DNA of 64,000 nucleotides from Alkalicoccobacillus porphyridii (GCF_007293315.1 NZ_VLXZ01000008.1:62001-126000), one strand, 5' to 3'. Counted from the stretch's first letter, positions 7,442-17,016 are shown. Numbers and translations are program-made. Notes: a model not told the origin generated them from the letters alone.

Positions 7442-9187
7442 ATGATTAAAGAAGCAATTTATCATAGGCCGAAAGATAATTTTGCATATGCCTATGATAA
7501 AGAAACACTACATATTCGTTTAAGATCAAAGAAAGGCGATCTAACAAAAGTTTCATTAATTTATGGTGACCCTTATGAATGGAATGACGAAGGGTGGAAA
7601 AACTCTAAAAAAACAATGACGTTAGAAGGAACTGATGAACTATTTGATATTTGGTTTGTAGAAGTGAAACCTAAATATAAACGAATGCGTTATGGCTTTG
7701 AAATAAAATCTAATGAGAATTTTTTAATATATGGAGAAGATGGTTTTATCGAGAAAGACCCTAAAAATGCTCATTTTTACTTCTGTTTCCCTTTTTTAAA
7801 CGAAAATGATGTGTTTAACGCTCCAGCTTGGGTGAAAGATACAATTTGGTATCAAATATTCCCTGAAAGATTTGCTAATGGAAACCCACTGTTGAATCCT
7901 AAAAATACAATTCCTTGGGGGAGCACAGAACCACAATTTGATACTTTTTTTGGTGGCGACTTAGAGGGAATCATAAACAATATTGGTCATTTGACTGAGT
8001 TAGGTGTTAACGGAATTTATTTAACTCCTATTTTTAAAGCTAAATCAAATCATAAATATGACACGATTGATTATATGGAAATAGACCCGCAATTTGGAGA
8101 TAAAAAAACATTTAAAAAGCTCATTGAAGTTTGTCATGAGAATAATATTCGTGTCATGCTAGATGCTGTATTTAATCATAGTGGATTTTATTTTGAACCC
8201 TTTCAACATGTTCTGGAATATCAAGAAAAATCTAAATATAGAGATTGGTTTCATCTTAGAGATATTAAAGTAAAGGCCTTACCTGAAGCCAACTACGATA
8301 CGTTTGCATTCACACATCTTATGCCTAAATTAAATACTGAAAACGAAGAATTAAAAAAATATTTACTTGAAGTAGGTAAATATTGGGTTGAAGAATTTGA
8401 TATTGATGGATGGCGTCTAGATGTAGCAAATGAAGTCGATCATCAATTTTGGAGAGACTTTAGAAAGACCGTTAAATCAGTAAAACCAGATGCCTATATA
8501 CTTGGGGAAGTTTGGCACGATTCTATGCCATGGCTGCAAGGAGATCAATTTGATGCCGTAATGAATTATCCTTTTACACAAGCGGTAGTAGAGTATATCG
8601 CTAAAGATGAAATAAATTCAGAAGTATTCAAACATAAATTGATTAAACTACTATCTAACTACCCGAAAAATGTAAATGAATATAATTTCAATTTGTTAGG
8701 AAGTCATGATACTCCTAGAATATTAACTTTATGTCAGGATAATAAAGATAAATTAAAATTACTTTTTCTTTTGCAATTCTCTTTTATTGGATCACCTTGT
8801 ATCTATTATGGTGATGAAATAGGGTTAACCGGTGAAGGGGATCCAAGTTGTCGAAAATGTATGGTCTGGGATAAAGACGCTCAGGATACTGATTTGTTTA
8901 CTTTTCTAAAAAAATTAATAGATTTAAGAAAAAGATACTCTGCTTTTGGGGCTAATGGCCAGTTTGAGGTTATTGAATCTGCTAAAGAAACAAACCATAT
9001 TATGTATTCTAAAAAAACAGTGGAAGAACAGATCATCATAACTATAAATAATTCTAATAGTGCATTAAAAGTACATTTGCCATTTGATATTTCAAAAAAT
9101 GAATCAATGAATCTATGGGACAATAAGCCACAGAAAATCTCGGAAATTGAAATAGAGCCTCTTAGTTTTTCAATAATAAAACTTTAA
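7442..9187 (+). CDS. Neopullulanase / cyclomaltodextrinase-type glycosidase (GH13)
   Basis: 581 aa with no signal peptide, hence cytosolic. An N-terminal beta-sandwich of CBM34 type (about 1-120) precedes the GH13 barrel. Catalytic residues are visible: nucleophile D327 in GWRLDVANE, acid/base E356 in LGEVWH, and D423 in GSHDT. The family cleaves maltodextrins, cyclodextrins and pullulan inside the cell; the Bacillus subtilis counterpart is YvdF (BbmA). The ribosome binding site is GGAGG. It is first in the maltodextrin cluster behind a LacI/CcpA-controlled promoter. The product spectrum (maltose, panose) cannot be read from sequence. Confidence 0.9.
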   Translation: MIKEAIYHRPKDNFAYAYDKETLHIRLRSKKGDLTKVSLIYGDPYEWNDEGWKNSKKTMTLEGTDELFDIWFVEVKPKYKRMRYGFEIKSNENFLIYGEDGFIEKDPKNAHFYFCFPFLNENDVFNAPAWVKDTIWYQIFPERFANGNPLLNPKNTIPWGSTEPQFDTFFGGDLEGIINNIGHLTELGVNGIYLTPIFKAKSNHKYDTIDYMEIDPQFGDKKTFKKLIEVCHENNIRVMLDAVFNHSGFYFEPFQHVLEYQEKSKYRDWFHLRDIKVKALPEANYDTFAFTHLMPKLNTENEELKKYLLEVGKYWVEEFDIDGWRLDVANEVDHQFWRDFRKTVKSVKPDAYILGEVWHDSMPWLQGDQFDAVMNYPFTQAVVEYIAKDEINSEVFKHKLIKLLSNYPKNVNEYNFNLLGSHDTPRILTLCQDNKDKLKLLFLLQFSFIGSPCIYYGDEIGLTGEGDPSCRKCMVWDKDAQDTDLFTFLKKLIDLRKRYSAFGANGQFEVIESAKETNHIMYSKKTVEEQIIITINNSNSALKVHLPFDISKNESMNLWDNKPQKISEIEIEPLSFSIIKL

Positions 9188-9226
9188 TATGCTGATGCCT
9201 AGAAAAATCATGAAGACGTATGACTA

Positions 9227-9240
9227 GTTAACCGGTTAAC
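9227..9240 (+). promoter_or_regulatory. LacI-type operator upstream of mdxE
   Basis: GTTAACCGGTTAAC is a perfect 14-bp palindrome containing the same 12-bp core as the operators at 7359 and 14574. A weaker cre-like AAAAGCGCTAGA follows about 20 bp downstream. The transporter genes therefore probably have their own regulated promoter within the cluster. Confidence 0.75.
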
Positions 9241-9369
9241 AAAAAAGGGGGTGCAAAAGCGCTAGAGAGAGGACGCAAAAGAGAGATTATTTAGTTGTTA
9301 TTAAACTGGATGCAGCTTTTGCAGGACAAGAATTTCATTCTTTATTCAAATATAAATGAAGGGTCTGTG

Positions 9370-10662
9370 ATGATGATGAAGAGAAAGCTTAGTACAGTTG
9401 GGTCTTTTGTAATGATAGGAGCAATGCTAGCTGCTTGTTCAGGACCACCACAAAGTGCACCACCTGAAACCACTCCAGCAAGTGGAGAAAATATGGACGA
9501 TATTGAAATTATACCTGAAGAAGGTGCAGAACTAGTCGTGTGGGGGAACGGTGATGAGCATGGGGAGTGGGCAGAATATGTTGCTGAAAAGTTTACAGAG
9601 GAATATGGCATTCCAGTAATTTTAGAAGAGGTGAGCCATACTGAGGCACCGGGAATTTTACAGACTGATGGACCAGCAGGACTGGGAGCGGATGTTTTTA
9701 CAGCACCTCATGATCATGTAGGAAATATGGATGCTGCAGGCTTACTTATTGAAAATTTCTTTCCTGAGTATTATAAAGAAAATTTTATGGATGCAGCGAT
9801 ATTAGGGACATCACTCGATGATACGTTATTTGGATACCCGTATGCAGTAGAGAACACAGCACTTTATTACAATAAAGATTTAGTAGACAGCGCACCAGAA
9901 ACCTTTGAAGAGCTTTTAGAATTATCGAAGGATTTTACTGATACTAGATCAGACCACTATGGAATCATGTTTCCGCCAGATGATTTCTATTTTGTTTATG
10001 CGTTTCTAGGTGGATACGGGGGATATGTGTTTGGAAATGATAACACTGATCCTTCAGAAATTGGATTAAATAATGAAGGCTCCGTTCAAGCAGGTGAATT
10101 TTTGCGCGAAGTAAAAGAAGCAAGTTTGCCTCTTAATTCAGAGGATATTACATCTGATATTATTGGGACCTTATTTAATGAGGATCAAGTCATGTTTAGG
10201 ATATCTGGACCTTGGGATGTAGCACCTCATACAGAAGCAGGAGTTAACTTTGGGGTAGCACCGTTTCCAACATTAAGTAATGGAGAATATCCCACTAATT
10301 TTTCAGGCATTATTTCTTATTTTGTAAATGCCTATACTGATTACCCGGATGCTGCTGCTCTTTATGCGCAGTTCGCGACAAGTGAGGAGATGCTTGAGAA
10401 ACGCTTTGAGATGACAAGTCAATTACCTCCGCATACAGCATTACTAGAAAGTGAGGTTGTTTTATCAGATCCTATCTTATCAGGCTTTTTAGAACAGGCA
10501 CAATATAGTCAACCTATGCCAAATATTTCCGAAATGGAAGTTGTTTGGGGGCCGATGGCAGATGCATTAACAAGCATCTGGAATACAGATCGTGATATTC
10601 AAGAGATTTTAGATAGTTCAGTTAATCAAATTGAAGAATCCATAGAAGCACAAAATAATTAA
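9370..10662 (+). CDS. mdxE: Maltodextrin ABC transporter substrate-binding lipoprotein
   Basis: About 430 aa. A signal peptide ends in the lipobox LAAC, so the protein is lipid-anchored outside the membrane. An acidic linker (about 25 residues) leads into a cluster-1 sugar-binding fold starting at ELVVWGNGDEHGEW. Neighbouring permeases and amylases point to maltodextrin as ligand. An upstream in-frame ATG exists at 9295, but GAAGGG (9358-9363) places the start at one of the ATGs at 9370-9376. The mature protein is strongly acidic. The B. subtilis equivalent is MdxE (YvdG). Confidence 0.88.
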   Translation: MMMKRKLSTVGSFVMIGAMLAACSGPPQSAPPETTPASGENMDDIEIIPEEGAELVVWGNGDEHGEWAEYVAEKFTEEYGIPVILEEVSHTEAPGILQTDGPAGLGADVFTAPHDHVGNMDAAGLLIENFFPEYYKENFMDAAILGTSLDDTLFGYPYAVENTALYYNKDLVDSAPETFEELLELSKDFTDTRSDHYGIMFPPDDFYFVYAFLGGYGGYVFGNDNTDPSEIGLNNEGSVQAGEFLREVKEASLPLNSEDITSDIIGTLFNEDQVMFRISGPWDVAPHTEAGVNFGVAPFPTLSNGEYPTNFSGIISYFVNAYTDYPDAAALYAQFATSEEMLEKRFEMTSQLPPHTALLESEVVLSDPILSGFLEQAQYSQPMPNISEMEVVWGPMADALTSIWNTDRDIQEILDSSVNQIEESIEAQNN

Positions 10663-10672
10663 CTAAAAAGAA

Positions 10673-10704
10673 ATTCCCAAGTTCAAATACGTTAACTTGG
10701 GAAT
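10673..10704 (+). promoter_or_regulatory. Intercistronic stem-loop between mdxE and mdxF
   Basis: ATTCCCAAGTT and AACTTGGGAAT pair over a 10-nt loop, followed by only a weak T-run (CGCTTTATT). Hairpins after the binding-protein gene are common in ABC uptake operons. They protect the upstream message or partly terminate, so the binding protein is made in excess over the permeases. Confidence 0.7.
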
Positions 10705-10728
10705 CGCTTTATTGGGAGGTAAAGGGAA

Positions 10729-12114
10729 ATGTCTACCCCGGTTGTAGAAAAAAAGAATAATAAATCGTTCCTTGAATTAATTAAAACAAATGCTTTTAGA
10801 GCAGCTATTCTATCCACCGTATTTATGGGTTTTGGACAGTTTTACAACCGGCAATTTGTAAAAGGTCTGCTCTATTCCATTGGTTGGTTAGTAACCCTAG
10901 TTTTTTATAGTCAACCTTTCCTGTGGGCGATGTGGGGTCTTCGAACATTAGGAGAAACTCCGCAAATTCGAGAACGGGGTAGGGTTGTTTTTGAGGGGCA
11001 TCATTCTATCTTCTTAATGATAGAAGGAATTATTGCTCTCTTAATAGCTGTTATTATTTTGTGTATCTATATTTCTAGTGTACGTGACGCTTATAAAGTA
11101 GGAAAAAAAAGAGATAGTGGTTTAGTACCTTATACCTTTAAACAATCTCTACAAAACAGTTGGCAGAATGGATTTGCCTATATTCTTTTAACTCCAACCA
11201 TTTTCTTTACATTATTTTTAACGGTACTTCCATTAATCTTTTCAATTATGATTGCATTTACTAACTATTCCGCACCGAACTATTTGCCCCCAAGAAATTT
11301 AGTAGACTGGGTTGGATTTCAAACATTTATTAATTTATTTAATATGGAATCATGGAGTAGAACGTTTTACGGTGTTTTCACTTGGACAATTATTTGGGCC
11401 GTAGCCTCAACGTTTACAACATTTTTTCTAGGTTTTTTCTATGCGGTTTTAATTGAAACAAAAGGTGTCAGATTTAAAAAAATGTGGCGCAGTATTTTTA
11501 TCTTACCTTGGGCAATCCCTGCATTCGTTATGATTCTAATTATGCGAAATATATTTAATGGCCAATTTGGTCCAATAAATAAATACATTAATAATCTAAT
11601 TGATCATTATCCATTTTTAGCAGAATGGGGGCTTAGTGCCATTCCGTTTTTTTCGGATCCAACATGGGCAAAACTCACATTAATTGGAGTTAACATGTGG
11701 TTTGGATTCCCTTTTTGGATGATTTTAATGTCAGGGGTCATGACTGGAATTGATAAGGAACAGTATGAGGCAGCCGAAATAGATGGAGCTAATGCTTGGC
11801 AAAAGTTTCGCAGAATTACTTTTCCTATTGTGATGTTCTCAACGTCTCCATTATTAATTATGAGTTTTGCAAACAATTTTAATAATTTTAATATGATCTA
11901 TCTTTTTACAGAGGGCCGGCCGTCGAATACAGACTATAATTTTGCAGGATCAACAGATATTCTAATTAGTTGGATGTATAAAATGACTTTAGAAAATAGC
12001 CAATTTGCAGTCGCCTCGGCAGTTGGTTTGTTAATCTTTATTGTTGTAGCGATTTTCTCTGTTTGGAACTTCAGTAAAACTAGAGCATTTAAAGAAGAGG
12101 ATATGATGCGATGA
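10729..12114 (+). CDS. mdxF: Maltodextrin ABC transporter permease (MalF type)
   Basis: 461 aa. An N-terminal membrane region with an inserted soluble loop (about residues 20-130) comes before the permease core. The EAA loop, which contacts the ATPase, reads EAAEIDGANAWQKF near residue 345. Length and insertion fit MalF/MdxF rather than the shorter generic sugar permeases. GGGAGGT lies upstream of the ATG. Its stop overlaps the start of the next permease (ATGATG), so the two are translationally coupled. Confidence 0.9.
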   Translation: MSTPVVEKKNNKSFLELIKTNAFRAAILSTVFMGFGQFYNRQFVKGLLYSIGWLVTLVFYSQPFLWAMWGLRTLGETPQIRERGRVVFEGHHSIFLMIEGIIALLIAVIILCIYISSVRDAYKVGKKRDSGLVPYTFKQSLQNSWQNGFAYILLTPTIFFTLFLTVLPLIFSIMIAFTNYSAPNYLPPRNLVDWVGFQTFINLFNMESWSRTFYGVFTWTIIWAVASTFTTFFLGFFYAVLIETKGVRFKKMWRSIFILPWAIPAFVMILIMRNIFNGQFGPINKYINNLIDHYPFLAEWGLSAIPFFSDPTWAKLTLIGVNMWFGFPFWMILMSGVMTGIDKEQYEAAEIDGANAWQKFRRITFPIVMFSTSPLLIMSFANNFNNFNMIYLFTEGRPSNTDYNFAGSTDILISWMYKMTLENSQFAVASAVGLLIFIVVAIFSVWNFSKTRAFKEEDMMR

Positions 12115-12950
12115 TGAATAAAAAGAAGAGAAATTTGAAGAGGCTCTCTATTATATATGGAATTTTAGTGTTAACAAGCATATTTATTTTGTTTCCTGTT
12201 TACTTTGTTATTATTGGCTCGCTAAATCCAGGAAATACACTGCATGCCACAAGTTTATTTCCTAATAATTTATCTCTTCGTCACTTTAGCTATCTTTTTA
12301 CAGAAACTGATTATGCACGTTGGTATTTAAATACGTTAAAAATAGCTTTCTGGAATATGATTATTTCAACATTTTTAATTTTAACTTCAGCATATGCATT
12401 CTCACGCTTTCGTTTTACTGGAAGAAGAGCAGGATTGATGACAATTTTGGTGCTACAAATGTTCCCGAGTTTTATGGCCATGATTGCCATATACATTTTG
12501 TTACTACAAATGAATTTATTAGATAATCATTTAGGACTCATTTTAGTATATGCAGGTGGTTCTATTCCATTTGGTGCATGGCTTGTAAAGGGATATTTTG
12601 ACGGGATGCCAAGGAGTTTAGAGGAAGCAGCAACAATTGATGGAGCAGGTCATTTAACCATCTTTTGGAAAATTATGATGCCATTATCGATTCCAATTGT
12701 GGTTTTTATTGCTGTTACTAATTTTATTGGGCCTTGGATGGACTTTATTCTAGCAAGATTAGTACTTAGATCTGATAACAATAAAACGCTAGCAGTGGGT
12801 TTATTTGAGATGGTAACTGGTCGTGGAAATACAGAATTTACTACTTTTGCAGCTGGTGCAGTACTCGTTGCTATTCCTATAACGATTTTGTTTATGTTGC
12901 TTCAGAAACCTTTAACAGAAGGGTTAAGAGCAGGTGCAAATAAAGGATAA
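12111..12950 (+). CDS. mdxG: Maltodextrin ABC transporter permease (MalG type)
   Basis: 279 aa, six predicted membrane helices, with the EAA loop EEAATIDGAG and a typical MalG C-terminal tail. It overlaps the preceding permease by 4 bp and pairs with it as the membrane channel for the binding lipoprotein. No ATPase gene occurs in the cluster; in Bacillus the shared MsmX ATPase encoded elsewhere normally energises such systems, which is the likely case here. Confidence 0.9.
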   Translation: MMNKKKRNLKRLSIIYGILVLTSIFILFPVYFVIIGSLNPGNTLHATSLFPNNLSLRHFSYLFTETDYARWYLNTLKIAFWNMIISTFLILTSAYAFSRFRFTGRRAGLMTILVLQMFPSFMAMIAIYILLLQMNLLDNHLGLILVYAGGSIPFGAWLVKGYFDGMPRSLEEAATIDGAGHLTIFWKIMMPLSIPIVVFIAVTNFIGPWMDFILARLVLRSDNNKTLAVGLFEMVTGRGNTEFTTFAAGAVLVAIPITILFMLLQKPLTEGLRAGANKG

Positions 12951-13037
12951 GAACTGACTTTCTATTAAACATACTAATGTGACATCATGAGTGTCGTAGA
13001 TTTCTCTTTTCATGATTTGATAAAAAGAAAGGAAGAT

Positions 13038-14477
13038 ATGATGATTTTACTCAGAAAGATCACACTATTAATGTTGATTTTAACAATGGTTGCTTGTCAA
13101 TCAAGAGATCAAATAGTAAATGAAAACGTAGATGCAGGAGATTCAGTAGAAGAAGTGGAATCTGTAGAGGGAGTCGAAGATGAAATGAAATCAGAAGTAT
13201 TGAGTAATGCCCTGGTACCAGAGTGGTCAAAGGATTCAGTTATCTATGAAGTGAATTTTAGACATTATACTAAAGAGGGGACATTTGAATCTTTTAAAGA
13301 ACACCTTCCTCGTCTTCAAGAATTAGGCGTTGATATTTTATGGTTTATGCCGATTCACCCTATTTCTGAAGAAAATAGATTAGGCACACTAGGGTCGTAT
13401 TATGCAGTAAAGGATTACAAAGAAGTTAATCCGGAGTTTGGTACGATGGACGATTTTAGAGATTTAGTGGAGACCGCACAAGATATGGGTTTCTATGTCA
13501 TATTAGATTGGGTAGCGAACCACACTGGTTGGGACCACAGTTGGATTCATGAGAATCCGAATTGGTATCAACAAAATAGTGAGGGGGAGATTATCAACCC
13601 ACAAGAATTTAATTGGACGGACGTTGCACAATTAAATTTTGAGAATACAGAAATGCGTCAAGAAATGAAAGATGCCATGTTATTCTGGGTCGAAGAAGTA
13701 GGGGTAGATGGATTTAGGGCAGATTATGCGAACGGTGTACCGTTAGATTTTTGGGAGGATATTAGTGCAGAATTAAACGAGATTAAAGAAGTTTTTATGC
13801 TAGCAGAAGACGATAAAATAATGGAGTTACTAAATGAAGCCTTTCTTGTAAATTGGGGCTGGGGCTTTTATCATTTGATGAATGATATTGCAAATGAAAA
13901 AAGAGGAGTAACCGCTATACAGTCCTATACACAATGGGTAGATAAAACATATCCAAAAGGTTCTTATCCAATGAACTTTATGACAAATCATGATGAAAAC
14001 TCTTGGAATGGAACAATTGAAGAGAAGTTTGGTGACGCCTCAGAAGCAATGGCAGCTTTATATTTTACGATTCCTGGCATCCCGCTGATATACTCTGGAC
14101 AAGAAGCAGGGGATAAAAAAGGATTAGAGTTTTTTGATAAAGATGAAATTGATTGGTCTGATTTATCACTTCAACATTTTTATGCAGATTTAATACAATT
14201 GAAAAAAAATAATGAGGCACTATGGAATGGAAGTGCAGGTGGAGAGATCACTTTTTTCAATACATCCCACAACAAGCTATTGGCTTTTAAAAGAGAAAAA
14301 GAGGATAACCAGGTCATTGTAATTATGAACTTATCTTCTGAGGAGATCGAGGCGACTATTGAATTTGGCTTTGAAGGGAATTTTCAATTATTTCAAACGA
14401 ACACTAGTGAAACATTAGGTATAGAAGGAACCTATCAATTAAGTCCTTGGGAGTATCGTATTTTATCAAATGAATAA
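13038..14477 (+). CDS. Surface-anchored alpha-amylase-family lipoprotein (GH13)
   Basis: About 479 aa. The signal peptide (basic MILLRK, hydrophobic core) ends in lipobox MVAC, so the enzyme is tethered outside the cell. After an acidic linker comes a GH13 barrel starting at VIYEVNFRHYT. Catalytic residues are D229 (GFRADYANG), E257 (MLAEDD) and D319 (TNHDEN). It would cut starch or long dextrins at the surface and feed the adjacent transporter. The in-frame ATG at 12987 lacks a ribosome binding site; AAAGGAAG serves ATG 13038 or 13041. It belongs to the same cluster, 87 bp after mdxG. Confidence 0.88.
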   Translation: MMILLRKITLLMLILTMVACQSRDQIVNENVDAGDSVEEVESVEGVEDEMKSEVLSNALVPEWSKDSVIYEVNFRHYTKEGTFESFKEHLPRLQELGVDILWFMPIHPISEENRLGTLGSYYAVKDYKEVNPEFGTMDDFRDLVETAQDMGFYVILDWVANHTGWDHSWIHENPNWYQQNSEGEIINPQEFNWTDVAQLNFENTEMRQEMKDAMLFWVEEVGVDGFRADYANGVPLDFWEDISAELNEIKEVFMLAEDDKIMELLNEAFLVNWGWGFYHLMNDIANEKRGVTAIQSYTQWVDKTYPKGSYPMNFMTNHDENSWNGTIEEKFGDASEAMAALYFTIPGIPLIYSGQEAGDKKGLEFFDKDEIDWSDLSLQHFYADLIQLKKNNEALWNGSAGGEITFFNTSHNKLLAFKREKEDNQVIVIMNLSSEEIEATIEFGFEGNFQLFQTNTSETLGIEGTYQLSPWEYRILSNE

Positions 14478-14548
14478 GAAGTTTTTGATATATGCAAAGA
14501 CTTTGCTATACTTACAAAAAGAAAAAAACTAGAACGTATCGTATAGCA

Positions 14549-14585
14549 ACTAACGTTAGTAGAATGAGTAATATTAACCGGTTAA
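14549..14585 (+). promoter_or_regulatory. Operators in front of the LacI-family regulator
   Basis: TTAACCGGTTAA (14574-14585) lies directly before the ribosome binding site of the regulator gene, indicating autoregulation. A second, different 12-bp palindrome, ACTAACGTTAGT, occupies 14549-14560; it keeps the CTAACGTTAG shape with CG in the centre and could be a variant half-strength site. Confidence 0.7.
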
Positions 14586-14598
14586 ATAGGAGAGGGAA

Positions 14599-15633
14599 AT
14601 GAATAAAAAACTAACCATTCGTGACGTAGCAAAGCATGCAGGCGTCTCACATGCAACGGTTTCATACGTTTTGAATGATGTAAAAAAAGTATCGGAAGAG
14701 ACCAAATTAAAAGTACTTGCGTCCATTAAAGAATTAGATTACCATCCTGATTTCACTGCAATTAGCTTATCTAAAAGAAAATCTAACATTATTGGTCTGA
14801 TGGTACCGTTAATTAAAGATTCTCCAGCATCCATGTTCACTAAGAACCAATATTATTATGAACTTTTAAGTGGTGTTGAGACAGTCGCTAGAGAGAATAA
14901 TTTTGACACGATGATCACTGGTGTTGGAGAACCTGAAGAGTGTAGGGACTGGGTAATTAAACGTAATTTGGACGGCTTGATTATTCTGGGTATCTTCCCT
15001 GAACAATTATATACGGAGATGAAGAAACTAGATATACCTATTGTATTGATTGACACATACGAAGAACACACGAACGAATATAATAATGTAAAAATAGATG
15101 ATGAATTAGGGGGTTATTTGGCGACTAAACATTTAGTGGAACTTGGTCATAGAAATATAGGATTTGTAGGTACTAATTTAAAAACAAGCCCGGTCGATAT
15201 TAGACGATTTGAGGGATTTAAGAAGGTACATCGCGAGTATAATATCTTATTCGATGAAAAATTATTATTTGAGAGCTTTGATATTACCTTTGATCATGCT
15301 GTTAGTTTAGGGGAACATATATTGAGTATCCATCAAGATATCACTGCTATCGTCACTGTCTCGGATATATTAGGAATTGGGATAATTAATGCCTTTCAAA
15401 AGAATAAAAAGCATATACCTAATGATTGTTCAATTGTAGGGTTCGATGACTTGAGCATATGTAAGTATATTAACCCAGGTTTAACTACAATTAAACAAGA
15501 TATTTTAAGTAAGGGAATGGTAGCTGCAGAATTAATAGTTAAATCACTCCAACTAGGTAGCTCCTCTTTTGCAAATAAGACTGTTGAGATACCTATTAAT
15601 TTAGTAGTCAGAGGTTCAACAAAAGCAATATAA
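14599..15633 (+). CDS. LacI-family repressor of the maltodextrin genes
   Basis: 344 aa. The N-terminal LacI helix-turn-helix reads TIRDVAKHAGVSHATVSYVLN, split here as TIRDVAKHAGVSH and ATVSYVLN, followed by a periplasmic-binding-protein-like effector domain (from about residue 60) with PVVLID-type and GFDDL signatures (IVLIDT, VGFDDLSICKYI). It is probably released from DNA by a maltodextrin. It closes the cluster and carries the same operator at its own start, as does B. subtilis YvdE (MalR) in position. The ribosome binding site is GGAGAGGG. Confidence 0.88.
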   Translation: MNKKLTIRDVAKHAGVSHATVSYVLNDVKKVSEETKLKVLASIKELDYHPDFTAISLSKRKSNIIGLMVPLIKDSPASMFTKNQYYYELLSGVETVARENNFDTMITGVGEPEECRDWVIKRNLDGLIILGIFPEQLYTEMKKLDIPIVLIDTYEEHTNEYNNVKIDDELGGYLATKHLVELGHRNIGFVGTNLKTSPVDIRRFEGFKKVHREYNILFDEKLLFESFDITFDHAVSLGEHILSIHQDITAIVTVSDILGIGIINAFQKNKKHIPNDCSIVGFDDLSICKYINPGLTTIKQDILSKGMVAAELIVKSLQLGSSSFANKTVEIPINLVVRGSTKAI

Positions 15634-15636
15634 TCA

Positions 15637-15688
15637 ATAGTGCAAAGCTGTGCAACGAAAAAGCGCATAGCTCTGCACTATTTTTAAA
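15637..15688 (+). terminator. Terminator at the end of the maltodextrin cluster
   Basis: ATAGTGCAAAGCTGTGC and GCGCATAGCTCTGCACTAT form a long, slightly imperfect stem over an A-rich loop, followed by TTTTTA. Confidence 0.85.
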
Positions 15689-15712
15689 AATTGGTAAGGA
15701 AGTTCACTTTTT

Positions 15713-16174
15713 TCATGATGGGTTTTTTAAATGTAATTTCATCCCATCATGACTTGATTCAAACCCTAACCTTTCGTAAAATCGATGCGCGTCTTTTCTT
15801 TTTTTATCCGTAGTCAGTTCTACCATACTACAGTTTTCTTTTTTGGATAGAGAGATAGCTTCTTTAAATAATTTTTCTCCAACGCCTTTTCCTCGGTGTT
15901 TTTGATCCACTCGAACGCCTTCAATTTGAGCACGCTTCATGCCCAGCCTTGATAATCCAGGTATAAATGTTAGCTGTAAAAAACCTAACAGCTGTTCGTT
16001 TTCAACGGCCACTAATACTTGATTGCCTTGTTGATTTTCCATTTCCTGAAAGGCTTCATAATATGCTGTGGGTAAAGGGTCTTCATATTGTTCTCTTTTT
16101 GAACCTAGCTCGTCATCTGCTAGCATACGGACAATTTCTGGTAGATCATACACAATTGCTTTTCTAAAAATCAT
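15713..16174 (-). CDS. GNAT family N-acetyltransferase
   Basis: 153 aa. The acetyl-CoA binding motif A is RVDQKHRGKGVGEKLF, with a downstream LTTDKKRKDAHRFYERLGF typical of small GNAT enzymes. The acceptor is unknown. The frame is open upstream of this start, but AGGAGGC sits 8 bp before the ATG at 16174, which fixes the start there; the extra 53 codons upstream belong to a different broken gene. Confidence 0.88.
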   Translation of the reverse strand: MIFRKAIVYDLPEIVRMLADDELGSKREQYEDPLPTAYYEAFQEMENQQGNQVLVAVENEQLLGFLQLTFIPGLSRLGMKRAQIEGVRVDQKHRGKGVGEKLFKEAISLSKKENCSMVELTTDKKRKDAHRFYERLGFESSHDGMKLHLKNPS

Positions 16175-16175
16175 G

Positions 16176-16333
16176 TTTATAAGCCTCCTTGAATTAAACT
16201 TTTTTCTCGAAAATACATTTGCAACACCTATTCGCTTTGCGTCATCCCGATAATCAGTAGAAGTATGCGAATCTGGTGTATAGCCATGATTTTTATAAAT
16301 TGGAATATGCAAGTGAGAATCAAAGATTTTCAT
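16176..16333 (-). pseudogene. N-terminal scrap of an amidohydrolase-like protein
   Basis: The 50-odd codons directly before the GNAT start read MKIFDSHLHI...GYTPDSHTSTDY. The FDSHLHI motif, supplying two metal-binding histidines, and the following GYTPDS resemble the beginning of amidohydrolase-family metal-dependent hydrolases. The rest of the enzyme is absent and the fragment runs into the GNAT gene frame. It is a deletion relic that happens to be in frame. Confidence 0.5.
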
Positions 16334-16560
16334 AAATTCTCATTCTTGTTTTTAGACTTTAGTTTAATCCTATCAAATTATTAATTTCACAGCCAGCTGT
16401 TAGCCAACGCTTAAAAAGTATTGATGTCTACTGGGGAACAATTATCTATACAAACCTCAAAAATATATAGACTTAATTAGTATTAAGAATATAAATACTT
16501 AACTAGGAGAGGTGTATTTATATTTGTATTGAATATATATCCGAGGAGGTGTTACCAATC

Positions 16561-16959
16561 TTGAAGATGAAAAGTTCATTGTTTACTGTGTTCATGCTTA
16601 TTTGTTTTATACTTGTTGGCTGCTTAGGTGGCACAGAAAACAACACAGTGAGTAACACAGAAGAGAACATGACAGCAGAAGAGTTTTTAACACAAAATCC
16701 AGAATCTGATATGTTTATGTTTTACGGCATTATTCATAATACAAACGTTGATTGGGTAGACGAATTGACATTAACCAAGGGTGAACAGGTAGGAGAAATT
16801 AAAGAACAGGTAGCTGAAGGAAACTATGACTATGCCAATGGAACTGCAAACAAACTGCCAGTAGGTACGATCATTTATGAAGCAAAAGAAAGAGACGATA
16901 TTCTGATCGTAGAAGTAAATGGAGAAGAGAAATATTATTATGCTTTAGTAGAGGGATAA
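16561..16959 (+). CDS. Small lipoprotein of unknown function
   Basis: 132 aa from TTG 16561; GAGGAGGT at 16543-16550 sits 10 bp upstream, better than the in-frame GTG at 16549, which overlaps that ribosome binding site. Signal peptide with lipobox LVGC. The mature part has DWVDELTLTKGEQVGEI and ends NKLPVGTIIYEAKERDD...YYYALVEG, a layout seen in several unnamed Bacillus lipoproteins. Function is not known. Confidence 0.75.
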   Translation: MKMKSSLFTVFMLICFILVGCLGGTENNTVSNTEENMTAEEFLTQNPESDMFMFYGIIHNTNVDWVDELTLTKGEQVGEIKEQVAEGNYDYANGTANKLPVGTIIYEAKERDDILIVEVNGEEKYYYALVEG

Positions 16960-17016
16960 GTGTTTCATTTGTTTAATGGACTATAGTTTTAGACCTTTTG
17001 AGAGGGGATTCTATAT

